A stretch of DNA of 35,442 nt, from assembly GCA_030699345.1 (NCBI GenBank), contig JAUYMX010000191.1, forward strand, positions 1 to 35,442. The letters run 5' to 3'. The notes under the pieces were generated by a model. It was not told the DNA's origin, made no database searches, and worked only from the letters and a program-made list of their open reading frames with translations. The position numbers and the translations under genes were made by a program. This DNA comes from Methylococcaceae bacterium (GTDB lineage: Bacteria > Pseudomonadota > Gammaproteobacteria > Methylococcales > Methylomonadaceae). Positions 13,624-21,361 of this stretch are shown here, piece by piece (position 1 is the stretch's first letter; each line of letters starts with the position of its first letter).

Positions 13624-14751
13624 TTAAGCATCCTGGTAGCGTTCACGAATGCTATCGATTTCCTCAGTATTTAATTCTAAAGCCGCAACACAGTCAGCAT
13701 CCAGCTGCCCTGCAACAACCATTCTATTGAGTTCGTCGAAAGCTTCATGAGTTGTCCAAACACGCTTATAAGGGCGTTTGCTAGTGAGAGCATCAAAAAT
13801 ATCAGCAACGGTAACGATTTTTGCTTCAAGCGGGATTTGATCGCCTGTTAATCCATGCGGATATCCGGAACCATCAAGAAATTCGTGGTGAAATTTGACG
13901 ATGTTGATCATGATTTTGGAATCAGGAAGATGCTCGAGCGCAAAATCGCCAAGAATCTTTTTTACAATCTCATATCCTTTAACGACGTGAGACTCCATTA
14001 TTTTGCGTTCATTCGCATCAAGTTTTCCTTGTTTAAGCAAAACGCTATCAGGAATACCAATCTTGCCTATGTCATGAATCGGGGCAAATAACAACACGTG
14101 TTCGACAAATTCATCGTTTAAGTGATAGGCAGGCGCGATAGATTTTGCGATGACTCTTGAATAACGAGCCATCCGCCCCAGGTGTGATCCCGTCTCAAAA
14201 TCACGTAAATGCGCAAAATCGCTGGCGATTTTTGCAGAGGCAACAATTGATCGAACTGCTGAAAATTCGCTGGAAATGCTCATATTGATGAGGCTGGAAT
14301 ATAGGCTTAGATCGCGTTGAGTTTCTTGTGAAAATGCCGATATTTCCATTGAATCGTAAAATACGAAGCCAATAAAGCCACCGTTATCGTAAATTGGCAA
14401 TGTGAAAGACGACCGGTAACCTTGTTTTAATAACCAACTCGAGTGCAATGAGTTTGACTTGATTATCTCCTGGATTTCGTTGATAACGCGTGGCTCTCCG
14501 CTCATTGCCAGCTTGTGAAGAGACGGGCTATCGGAAAGTTTAAAGTCGTAGGAGGTAATCGCTTCGCCTTTACGGGTGCTATTGATAAATGTTTTGAGCT
14601 TATCCTCTGACGTCTCGTAGATTGCAACGGCAATCCGATCGACGACCGGGATTGCCGCCAATATACGATCATGCAAAATACTAAGCCTGTCATTGAGCGA
14701 AGAATCACTCTCGAAGAGCCGTGGAATAACCGTATTGTGTGTTAGCGACAT
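13624..14751 (-). CDS. GAF and HD-GYP domain protein, cyclic di-GMP phosphodiesterase-like
   Basis: The 375-residue protein has a GAF-like sensor region at about 15-165 and an HD-GYP domain at about 172-370. Visible motifs are HDIGKIGIPDSVLLKQGKL (metal-binding HD at 226-227), ESHVVKGYE, HHEFLDGSGYP (GYP signature 296-298) and ADIFDALTSKRPYK. HD-GYP enzymes hydrolyse cyclic di-GMP to pGpG or GMP; the motif set looks complete. It is cytosolic, with no transmembrane segments. It is monocistronic by spacing. A cyclic di-GMP riboswitch candidate lies at about 29.9 kb in the same window. Confidence 0.9.
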   Translation of the reverse strand: MSLTHNTVIPRLFESDSSLNDRLSILHDRILAAIPVVDRIAVAIYETSEDKLKTFINSTRKGEAITSYDFKLSDSPSLHKLAMSGEPRVINEIQEIIKSNSLHSSWLLKQGYRSSFTLPIYDNGGFIGFVFYDSMEISAFSQETQRDLSLYSSLINMSISSEFSAVRSIVASAKIASDFAHLRDFETGSHLGRMARYSRVIAKSIAPAYHLNDEFVEHVLLFAPIHDIGKIGIPDSVLLKQGKLDANERKIMESHVVKGYEIVKKILGDFALEHLPDSKIMINIVKFHHEFLDGSGYPHGLTGDQIPLEAKIVTVADIFDALTSKRPYKRVWTTHEAFDELNRMVVAGQLDADCVAALELNTEEIDSIRERYQDA

Positions 14752-14973
14752 AATCGAGCCTTTGCGACATTCTTTACATAATGAGCAAGAATAGCAGTGA
14801 TCGCTGAATATGATATTTTTCCAATCTTGGCTATTTTTACATCATTGCAAAAAGTAACTGACCATAGAGATTTTCTGCGAGGAGCGTGCAAGCCTTTGCG
14901 TTGTCTCATGAATAACGCGCGGTCTCTCAGCTCATTAGTGACCGGCTGTCACATAGTTCACCCCGGTTTGTAT

Positions 14974-15008
14974 AATGGTCAGGGTGCGGCGAGCGTTCCC
15001 TGACCATT
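14974..15008. other. Hairpin downstream of the lectin-like gene
   Basis: AATGGTCAGGG (14974-14984) and CCCTGACCATT (14998-15008) form an 11-bp stem around a 13-nt loop, 16 bp beyond the stop of the gene at 15024. There is no T-run on either side. It may be a stabilising 3' end. The rest of the 14752-15023 gap shows nothing else. Confidence 0.55.
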
Positions 15009-15023
15009 CAAGCCTAAACTGAC

Positions 15024-15701
15024 TTAGTCAGCGGCAAAGCAATAGAAATAGCCGGCACCGCCGGTGCTTACCAAATTGTCCTGACTGCAGCCTTTGCTGG
15101 CATGGGTCGAATTCCAGGATACGTTGCCGCCGGTGGCGCCGCGATTGGTACGATCAGAGTGACCAAGCTGAACGGTACCATCGCCGCTGCTCGTGTAATT
15201 CTTGCAGGTATGATCGGCCGCGTCAGTGTAAGCTCTGCCGTCTGGTTTTGAGCCGGTGATGACGTCGTGCTGGTTAGGTGTAGCGCCAACGCCGTTGATC
15301 TGCGCGCCCTTTTCGGTAAGGTTGGTGGTGCGATGGACGTTGTTGCCGAGCTGGCCGAGTTCCACAGTGTCGCCGTGCAGATGGGCCACGTCGTTGGCCA
15401 CGATGGCACCGTTGGCATTGGCCCACGGTCCATTGCCGATGCGGTCGCGCGCGTTGACGGCGGGATGGTCGCCTTCAGCCTGAGTGCTCAGATAAGCTCG
15501 CCAAGTCCGGTTGCCCGCACTAACGCTGCTGGCCAGTTTCTGGCAATGAGCATCGGCACCGGCGAGGCCGCCTAAGTCGGCTCCCTTGCCGAGGCCCGTG
15601 CTGGTTACGAAGAAGCCCAGCGGGGGCTTAGGCGGTTCTTCTGCGAAGGCAGCGGTGGCGCTCAAAACGAGCAGACCGGCAAGCAAGCTACTTTTTTTCA
15701 T
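15024..15701 (-). CDS. Secreted lectin-like protein (DUF1554-type fold)
   Basis: The 225-residue protein has a signal peptide (MKKSSLLAGLLVLSATAAFA-EE). The mature part begins GFFVTSTGLGKGADLGGLAG followed by ADAHCQKLA, a pattern typical of DUF1554/lectin-annotated secreted proteins. It includes RTWRAYLST and paired Cys (HTCKNYTS, KGCSQ, YFYCFA) likely to form disulfides. A role in carbohydrate or surface binding is family inference only. The gene is visibly more GC-rich than its neighbours, hinting at different ancestry. Confidence 0.75.
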   Translation of the reverse strand: MKKSSLLAGLLVLSATAAFAEEPPKPPLGFFVTSTGLGKGADLGGLAGADAHCQKLASSVSAGNRTWRAYLSTQAEGDHPAVNARDRIGNGPWANANGAIVANDVAHLHGDTVELGQLGNNVHRTTNLTEKGAQINGVGATPNQHDVITGSKPDGRAYTDAADHTCKNYTSSGDGTVQLGHSDRTNRGATGGNVSWNSTHASKGCSQDNLVSTGGAGYFYCFAAD

Positions 15702-15946
15702 TCATTTTCTCTCATCTAGGGTTTAACAAAACGGATTTGTCGAGCAAGCTCGAACCCCAATAATCAGCATTTATCGTGCCGCGAGAAATCGAGTGATAAT
15801 TCTAATGTTGAAGTGAATTGCTAATCACTAAGTGTTGCTCTAAGGACATAATCTGCTGATGTCCTGTTGGCACAGAAGCATGAGGTGGTAATGACTATCT
15901 CTATCAGGTTGGCCGACTTTACTATTCGTATTGAGGCAAATGCCCT

Positions 15947-16372
15947 TCACATCACTAAAAAAGTAGACAGGTAAACAATCCCCGCCGCGGTAGAAACCAA
16001 GCTCAATTTATTGCTTAAGGTCAATGACACCCAATAGGCTGCACATTGGCTTTTTCGGCGTTGCCAAGCGTGCTGCACAGATTGAACAATCTGTTTGTAA
16101 AGACGCGGCAGAACGCGCCATAACCAACACATCAACAAACTGGCGATCAGCATCAGAATATAAAAAGTGACAACCTGACTGCCATGACGGGACGTATGAA
16201 ATAAATGCTCTACGCTGTGCTCGATCCCCAGCTCGAACCATTCGTACATAATATGGATGACTTCGAAAAGCAGATGTAAAATGTTGAAGAACAAATCAAT
16301 CACCACGTCATACATGGCAATAGACAAAGCAATTAGCGCCACACTAACCAAATCAAGATGTTCTTTAATCAT
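15947..16372 (-). CDS. Membrane protein of unknown function
   Basis: The 141-residue protein has hydrophobic helices at about 8-40 and 70-90 and a third at about 120-140, separated by a His-rich loop (ELGIEHSVEHLFHTSRHGSQ) and a basic stretch after residue 90 (RLYKQIVQSVQHAWQRRKSQ). I recognise no family. The gaps on both sides (15702-15946, 16373-16617) show no further genes. Confidence 0.6.
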   Translation of the reverse strand: MIKEHLDLVSVALIALSIAMYDVVIDLFFNILHLLFEVIHIMYEWFELGIEHSVEHLFHTSRHGSQVVTFYILMLIASLLMCWLWRVLPRLYKQIVQSVQHAWQRRKSQCAAYWVSLTLSNKLSLVSTAAGIVYLSTFLVM

Positions 16373-16617
16373 GGCATTACCATAAGGTTTAGCTTTAGAA
16401 GATGTCTATTATCAAAGCTGCACAAAATAAGCATTTTCTTCGCCGCTCCAAACCACCAAGCTTTGATTTTTAATAGAAATTTGGTCGGCATACCAAGCGT
16501 AATCCTTGATAAATTGACGGTTAAATCATCTTACCGGCTTAAGCTTTCGTAAACCTTTCAACGAATAATTGAATTTTGTCGATGTGGTGGCGAGGATTGG
16601 CACCAAGATTTTGAGCA

Positions 16618-17280
16618 TTAAGCTAATCGCAACTCACTAATGTATTTAAGATATTCATCATCGGTCTGGTTGATGATTTCCCAGGCTCTCTTATATGCCC
16701 CGCCGGGTAATTGCCCATCAACAGCAATAACTTCCTTAAGCTCTTCAGTTAACCCTAACTGCAAATACACGGCTTTTTCCAGCGCCAACAGGTGCAGATG
16801 ATTTAATACCCGCTTATTTTCGTCCTGATGCTCAGACAGTAAAATTGATTCCGATGGCAAGTGCTCGTCCAAAAATTTATGTAGAATTTCGTGGAACAGT
16901 ACGCTGACTTTATATTGCAGTGATACAGGTGTCGCAGTAAAGCTAGCAAGGGCATAGCGCATATTTACCACTGCCCCCAGAAATGAATCAGAGGGCACAT
17001 CGCAAAGCGTCAGATGCGCACTAATTTGCGTCTGAGAAAATGCTTTGCCGGTAATCTTTTCGACCTCCGTTAACAGTTTTGGACCGAGTGCTTGCCACTG
17101 CCGCTCAAACTCATGCATGCGGTTTTTTAAATCCACTTGCCACTCTTCCTTTATCTCAGAGCTACGAAATACACTGCAAATGTAATCGGCGGACTCGCTA
17201 TAGGATATTTCAACAGCAGGTGCAGCAGCTTTGGCGGCACTCATATAAAACAGCAATGTTAATGCCAGTAATGATTTCAT
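16618..17280 (-). CDS. Secreted HEXXH protein, putative zinc metallopeptidase
   Basis: The 220-residue protein has a signal peptide (MKSLLALTLLFYMSAAKA-AA). The motif VLFHEILHKFLDEHLP carries HEXXH at 130-134, preceded by hydrophobic residues as in zincin peptidases. A third ligand may be among HLHLLALEK (161-169). The N-terminal half has two Cys (about 35 and 93) that could pair. It lies 45 bp downstream of the signal peptidase gene and ends the ECF-sigma gene group. Peptidase activity is inferred from the motif; I do not recognise a named family. Confidence 0.7.
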   Translation of the reverse strand: MKSLLALTLLFYMSAAKAAAPAVEISYSESADYICSVFRSSEIKEEWQVDLKNRMHEFERQWQALGPKLLTEVEKITGKAFSQTQISAHLTLCDVPSDSFLGAVVNMRYALASFTATPVSLQYKVSVLFHEILHKFLDEHLPSESILLSEHQDENKRVLNHLHLLALEKAVYLQLGLTEELKEVIAVDGQLPGGAYKRAWEIINQTDDEYLKYISELRLA

Positions 17281-17325
17281 TTATGTAGATTAGATTTTGT
17301 ATGTAATTGCTGGAATGGATTGATC

Positions 17326-18234
17326 TTAATCAACTATGTTGCCAAGCCGCTCCCAGCGTATGTCTGCTTGAGGCTGCTTTGAAAACCATATTTGCCGCGC
17401 CTTGCCGACGATGTCAGAAAGCGGTACGGTGCAGAACACACGCGAGTCGGTACTCGTGTTGCGGTTGTCACCCAATACAAATGCCTGCCCCGGCGGTATG
17501 GTTATATCGACATCAGTAGATTGCTTATCGGTGTTTGTCCACTGTACCTGCCATTGCTGGTCTTCGATGGCTTCGTTGACCAGAATGCCCGACGCGCTTG
17601 CCTCTTCATTTAACGTTAAAGGCTTATCGTTAACCTGGACGGCATGCCCTGAAATATGCACTCGATCGCCGGGCAGCGCGATAACGCGCTTGATGTAGTT
17701 GAGGGTACGGTTATTGGGATAGACGAAAATTGCGATGTCACCTCGCTTAACCGCCCCTTTGCAGCCGGGACAGTTGTAGCGCATGTCGGCGAACAACACA
17801 TCACCTTTCAGAATGCCGGGTTCCATGCTGTTTGAGGGAATATAGAAGGATTGGACTTGATGCTCCCGGACGTAATCGACCAAGAACAGTTGCGCCAGAC
17901 AAGCCAGCAGCCAGACTACGGCATAGACACCGCTAATCTGCCATCCAGATTGCACATAGTCTTGTTTACGCCGGGCCGTGCGCCATGCGTCAATCATGCC
18001 GAAGAGCCAGATTGACAGTGTCACCGCCAAACTAACTAATAATGAAGGCAGCATCCAGCCACCGGATAAATACAGAGCAATGAACACTAAGCCCGGAATG
18101 CTGAGCACAGCAAAAGTAATAAACAACCAGATCGCTTTATTTGCTTCGCCGTTGTATAGCTGACCAAAGCCCGGCAGCACAAAGGACATCGTCAATGCCA
18201 GCCAGGGTTTGCGGGGATGGTTTAGGGTTTGCAT
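17326..18234 (-). CDS. lepB: Signal peptidase I (type I leader peptidase)
   Basis: The 302-residue protein has catalytic Ser136 in IPSNSMEPG and catalytic Lys182 in NYIKRVIALPGDRV, plus GDNRNTSTDSR near the C-terminus, so all SPase I boxes are present. The N-terminal 115 residues are unusual: an opening resembling small multi-helix proteins (MSFVLPGFGQLYNGEANKAI, about 16-35) and about four hydrophobic helices, instead of the usual two. It cleaves signal peptides on the periplasmic face. CPGC at 155-158 may form a disulfide or bind metal. Placement downstream of an ECF sigma/anti-sigma pair suggests a dedicated paralogue rather than the housekeeping enzyme. Confidence 0.9.
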   Translation of the reverse strand: MQTLNHPRKPWLALTMSFVLPGFGQLYNGEANKAIWLFITFAVLSIPGLVFIALYLSGGWMLPSLLVSLAVTLSIWLFGMIDAWRTARRKQDYVQSGWQISGVYAVVWLLACLAQLFLVDYVREHQVQSFYIPSNSMEPGILKGDVLFADMRYNCPGCKGAVKRGDIAIFVYPNNRTLNYIKRVIALPGDRVHISGHAVQVNDKPLTLNEEASASGILVNEAIEDQQWQVQWTNTDKQSTDVDITIPPGQAFVLGDNRNTSTDSRVFCTVPLSDIVGKARQIWFSKQPQADIRWERLGNIVD

Positions 18235-18257
18235 AAATAATCTCCTTAAGTTGTTTT

Positions 18258-18482
18258 TTAATAAGCGACGGTGGCTGTCCAGATGCCAAAAATAAATGAA
18301 AACAATTCGATAATGCCTACTGTCACAGCGCCGATCATGGCCAGCGATTGCAGTCGGTCTCGCCAGGTTTGTCGGGGCGCTGGCTGCGGCAATCGATTAA
18401 TTTCACGCATCACGCGTTCGGTAAAGTCATCAGGTACTTGCAGCAAGCCCGATGTCAGCAAATTATCCAAATCTTTATTCAT
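18258..18482 (-). CDS. Small membrane anti-sigma-factor-like protein
   Basis: Starting at ATG 18482 the protein has 74 residues: a cytosolic helical part (MNKDLDNLLTSGLLQVPDDF, VMREINRLPQP) and one transmembrane helix at about 48-68. The start overlaps the end of the sigma gene by 8 bp, so translation is coupled. A second ATG directly upstream (18485) is possible. Position and topology suggest the cognate anti-sigma factor, but it is far shorter than RseA types and has no zinc-binding HxxxCxxC motif. Confidence 0.7.
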   Translation of the reverse strand: MNKDLDNLLTSGLLQVPDDFTERVMREINRLPQPAPRQTWRDRLQSLAMIGAVTVGIIELFSFIFGIWTATVAY

Positions 18483-19020
18483 CATGTTTCTCCAATAGTT
18501 GACGCAGGCGTTGCTTGGCTCGGTGCAAACGGACTTTAATCGCGCCGGTACTGCAGCCTTCAATACGGGCAACGGCTGCCAGATCCAGTTCCTGAAAATA
18601 AGCTAACGCGAGAGCGCTGCGGTCTGTCACGGGTAAAGCGTACAGGGCGGCTCGCAGGCGTTGCCGTTGTTGGTTTTGATTAAGCACATCAGCAGGTTGC
18701 ATGCCGTCACAAACGAAATTCGGCAAGCTTTCATCGCTTGCTACTTCGCGTTTACTGGACGCCCGTTCGAGTTCATGCAAGGCAAGATTGCGGGCAATGG
18801 TAAACAGCCAGGTGGAAAATTCGGCGCGCGTAGGATCGTAATCATCTAGCCGTTTCCAGGCGCGCAGGAAAGTCTCTTGGGCAATATCTTCAGCCAAACT
18901 TTGCGTTAATCCCATGCGTCCCAGGTAACCAAATAAAGGCTGCTGGAATTGTTGAACCACCAGAGTAAAGGCCGACCGGTCTCCATTTTTAATGCGTTTT
19001 AGAATAGCGTTAATGTCCAC
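18475..19020 (-). CDS. ECF-family RNA polymerase sigma factor
   Basis: The 181-residue protein has a sigma-2 region at about 20-95 (GYLGRMGLTQSLAEDIAQET, FSTWLFTIARNLALHELERA) and a sigma-4 region at about 125-176 (ALPVTDRSALALAYFQELDL, GCSTGAIKVRLHRAKQRLRQ). These are typical RpoE-like features. It is the first gene of a minus-strand group with the anti-sigma-like, signal peptidase and HEXXH genes (spacings -8, 23 and 45 bp). A regulon for secretion or envelope response is inferred from context. Confidence 0.92.
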   Translation of the reverse strand: MDINAILKRIKNGDRSAFTLVVQQFQQPLFGYLGRMGLTQSLAEDIAQETFLRAWKRLDDYDPTRAEFSTWLFTIARNLALHELERASSKREVASDESLPNFVCDGMQPADVLNQNQQRQRLRAALYALPVTDRSALALAYFQELDLAAVARIEGCSTGAIKVRLHRAKQRLRQLLEKHDE

Positions 19021-19219
19021 ATGACGGTTCCGTGTTGGGTTGTGGAGTTATACCGGTGAATCGGCAAAAGGTTACAGAGATTCCTGCCGTAATGGTTGCA
19101 GGTTAATTTGAAAGCTTGGTTGAATGGGAGGAATCGAAAGTAGCAGGCTGCCGGTTTGGAGGGATATTAAAAAATTTAGCTCAACATTCACCTGCGGGTT
19201 AGGTGAATCTTTACGGCAC

Positions 19220-19450
19220 TTAAGCAAGCCGTTCAACAGCAATTGGATAGGCAGCGCTGCCCGTTTTCTCAAAATTAGTGAAGTTTTCTATCGTTTTTTT
19301 GGCAATTTCACTAAGTGCCTCATACGTAAAAAAGGCCTGATGCCCGGTAATTAACACATGCGGGAATCAGCGTATTGGAAAGATCGCAGAAAACAGACTG
19401 TCCTCTTCTTCGTATACATCAAGACCAAGACTGCCAATCACCCCAAGACT
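19220..19450 (-). pseudogene. C-terminal remnant of D-lactate/2-hydroxyacid dehydrogenase
   Basis: Minus strand from about 19450: GSLGLDVYEEEDSLFS, then a deletion and an in-frame TGA, then FPHVLITGHQAFFTYEALSE and IAKKTIENFTNFEKTGSAAY before a stop at 19220. These match the end of LdhA-type dehydrogenases (LDVYE and PNVLITGHQAFFT motifs). The N-terminal three quarters are missing. It is a decayed gene fragment. Confidence 0.75.
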
Positions 19451-19589
19451 TTAAACTCGAACACTTCCCGATCGGTTGGCGCACTGCAATTAGGCAAGAT
19501 GCACTACCGGCTTGAATTGGATGAAGATTTTGTATGGTTGGAAGCGGAGATTGGCAACGGATAGAGTCCTCAGGCCAGACTCTGAGTGT

Positions 19590-19644
19590 GTAGGAGGTGC
19601 ATCGGTCGCGATTGATGCGCTTCACTGTGTTCAGCACATCCTAA
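19590..19644. repeat. REP-type palindromic element
   Basis: TAGGAGGTGCATC at 19591 and GCACATCCTA at 19634-19643 form imperfect inverted ends around GATTGATGCGC. It resembles the REP hairpin at 6740. Further right, ACTCTGACCCCAGTTATTT (near 19722) resembles a common REP-transposase-associated repeat, but no transposase is nearby. Confidence 0.5.
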
Positions 19645-19801
19645 ACTCGGGGTAACCTTGCCATCAGTTCTGACTGAAAGTAATGGATAGAACAGCAAAT
19701 AGGGTAGCAGAAATTTAAGTTTACTCTGACCCCAGTTATTTCCAGTTATTTTAACCTCGAACTCGATTTTCATATTGGACTCGGACGGGCCTGTCTTTTA
19801 C

Positions 19802-19870
19802 ACATAACGTGGAGGTCACCGGCGCTGCGCGGCTTTATCGTGCAGCGTCCGGTGGACCGTAGGGTTGTGC
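19802..19870 (-). other. Integron attC site 2 (69 bp)
   Basis: Minus strand: R'' box GCACAAC (19870-19864), arms GGTCCACCGGACGCTGC and GCAGCGCCGGTGACC around a short loop, and R' box GTTATGT (19808-19802). The first arm carries two extra unpaired bases relative to the second, the extrahelical-base feature that IntI uses to choose the recombining strand. It begins 1 bp after the stop of the cassette gene. Confidence 0.8.
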
Positions 19871-19871
19871 G

Positions 19872-20508
19872 TCATGGCTTCGCTCCGCAGAGACTGTCGA
19901 ACTTACGTACAAATGCGGATTGGGTTGCGCTATCTGTTAAGAGAGCGGATTTGTAGGACTCGACGTATTCAAGCAGACCGGTCTGGAAGTTGTCTCGATA
20001 AAGGATGCGGTCTGTGACATTGGCGATGGCGTTTGAGCTCTTAGCCCACACCTTCCAGCCATTCTTTGTTTGTGCTTCATGCAGCAGTCCGCACCTTACG
20101 CCCTCATAAAAGTCGAGTGCGGATGGTTCACTAAATGTGCCGGCAAACGGTTTTCGATTATACAAGAACGCGATGAAGATAGATTTGCTCGATGAATACT
20201 CGAACGGCCCCAGCCTTTCGCCGTTGCGTTTGAACCGATACGTAAGCCCCTGTGCTGTGGACTCAAGAAATTCAATCAATGTGCATTGAATTGCGGCGAT
20301 TGAAAAAACCTTCACCCTGGTAGGTTCCGTTGTCCTGAAGAATCTTGATTGGATCAAGATAGCGAAGCGCCAAGCGAGGGCGGAAATATTCCTCGAATGC
20401 GGCTTCCCATACGGACGGATCGGCGTCTGCGACAAGGGCTCCCCTAAACGCGAGCCAGTCGCCTTCAGTCTTCGATCCAGCAATTAGCGTCTCAGATGTA
20501 CGGGTCAT
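19872..20508 (-). pseudogene. Integron cassette gene, unknown protein with HEPN-like motif, frameshifted
   Basis: From ATG 20508, 10 bp after the attC 1 core, the frame reads MTRTSETLIAGSKTEGDWLA to GTYQGEG. It then shifts by one base in a run of six A (20303-20308) and resumes as FSIAAIQCTLIEFLEST. Deleting one base gives 211 residues ending SLCGAKP. The second half contains EGVRCGLLHEAQTKNGW, an R-x4-H arrangement typical of HEPN RNases. No family is certain. The slip may be a sequencing error or real inactivation. Confidence 0.65.
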
Positions 20509-20511
20509 GAC

Positions 20512-20622
20512 GCACAACGTTTGAGCTAACCGGCATTTTGAGGTATGCGGCGGTTGGGCGAGAATGAAATGAAGCCCAACCGCCGCATGCCGCAAAATGT
20601 CCGGTTGAGCGAATTGTTAGGC
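20512..20622 (-). other. Integron attC site 1 (111 bp)
   Basis: Minus strand: R'' box GCCTAAC (20622-20616), then AATTCGCTCAACCGG, two long complementary arms (GCATGCGGCGGTTGGGC with GCCCAACCGCCGCATAC) around a 14-nt loop, and R' box GTTGTGC (20518-20512). An extra A in AACCGGACATTTTG against AACCGGCATTTTG gives an extrahelical base. It lies directly after the VOC cassette gene. Confidence 0.88.
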
Positions 20623-20638
20623 CGCACTGCGCTAGCGT

Positions 20639-21034
20639 CTACTCGGCTTCCTTGCACACAGCTTCTATGCGGTGTCCCTCTGGGTCCAAAACGAAAGCGG
20701 CAAAGTAGTTGTCCCCATAATCGGGTCGAAGTCCCGGCGCTCCGTTGTCTTTACCGCCGGTAGCTATAGCAGCTGCGTGAAAGTCCTGTACTGCAGCCCT
20801 TGTCTTTGCTGCAAACGCTATGTGAAAGCCAGGGATGACTGGTATGTCTTGCGATACTTGTTTGATTGCAAGATTGTCGCCAGAGCCTGGAAGGCCGTAA
20901 CCGACTGCTTGCTCCTCTTCACCTGGTCGAAGATCAGTCCAGACCCGGACATAGCCTAGTGGCTCCATTACAGCATCGTAGAAACGGGCTGCCTGTTCGA
21001 TGTCTTTAGCGCCAATGGATAGATGGTGAAGCAT
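20639..21034 (-). CDS. VOC-family (glyoxalase/dioxygenase-fold) protein, integron cassette gene
   Basis: The 131-residue single-module VOC protein begins MLHHLSIGAKDIEQAARFYD and includes PGFHIAFAAKTRAAVQDFHA, DYGDNYFAAFVLDPEGHRIE and a C-terminal AVCKEAE. Metal ligand candidates are His3 or His4, His near 72 and Glu near 124. VOC proteins include glyoxalases, bleomycin- and fosfomycin-resistance proteins; this one cannot be assigned a substrate. The gene is bounded by GTTAGGC (21071-21077) and attC 1, making a roughly 560-bp cassette. Confidence 0.88.
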   Translation of the reverse strand: MLHHLSIGAKDIEQAARFYDAVMEPLGYVRVWTDLRPGEEEQAVGYGLPGSGDNLAIKQVSQDIPVIPGFHIAFAAKTRAAVQDFHAAAIATGGKDNGAPGLRPDYGDNYFAAFVLDPEGHRIEAVCKEAE

Positions 21035-21070
21035 GTATTTTGGTGGAAGAGTGTGGGCCGAAATTGTGCG

Positions 21071-21262
21071 GCCTAACTATTGATTATCAAGCAAATCTGC
21101 CTGGACAAGTCGATATTACCCGTCTTTTCGGGCACTTTTGCTTTGATAATTAGAAAACCGCGCATAGTTGCCTCGATAACTTAATATTAACCGTAAAATC
21201 AGGCGAATTTGCCTGCACATTTAATTTGCGCCTCACTATAGCCGGTAACATTTCTATGTCAA
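21071..21262 (-). promoter_or_regulatory. Cassette promoter and attI-like junction without integrase
   Basis: Minus strand: TTGACA (21262-21257), 16-bp spacer, TATAGT (21240-21235), a strong sigma70 promoter reading into the cassettes. About 160 bp further is GTTAGGC (21077-21071), the cassette insertion point. Between them lie two related imperfect palindromes, CAGGCAAATTCGCCTG and CAGGCAGATTTGCTTG, in direct orientation; attI sites also carry direct integrase-binding repeats. No integrase gene is nearby. Confidence 0.55.
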
Positions 21263-21361
21263 GCAAGCGCTAGCCAAGTAGGGTATGCATTTACGCACAG
21301 GGGCTTCGGCAGGATTAGCCAATCAGAGACGATGCATGGCGGTAGCGCGTTGCTTGGCCTA

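Noticed and set aside
19358..19564. 68-residue plus-strand frame over the dehydrogenase remnant
   Set aside because: Its first half is antisense to the remnant. The end (HYRLELDEDFVWLEAEI) looks protein-like but is too short to assign; perhaps a second fragment.
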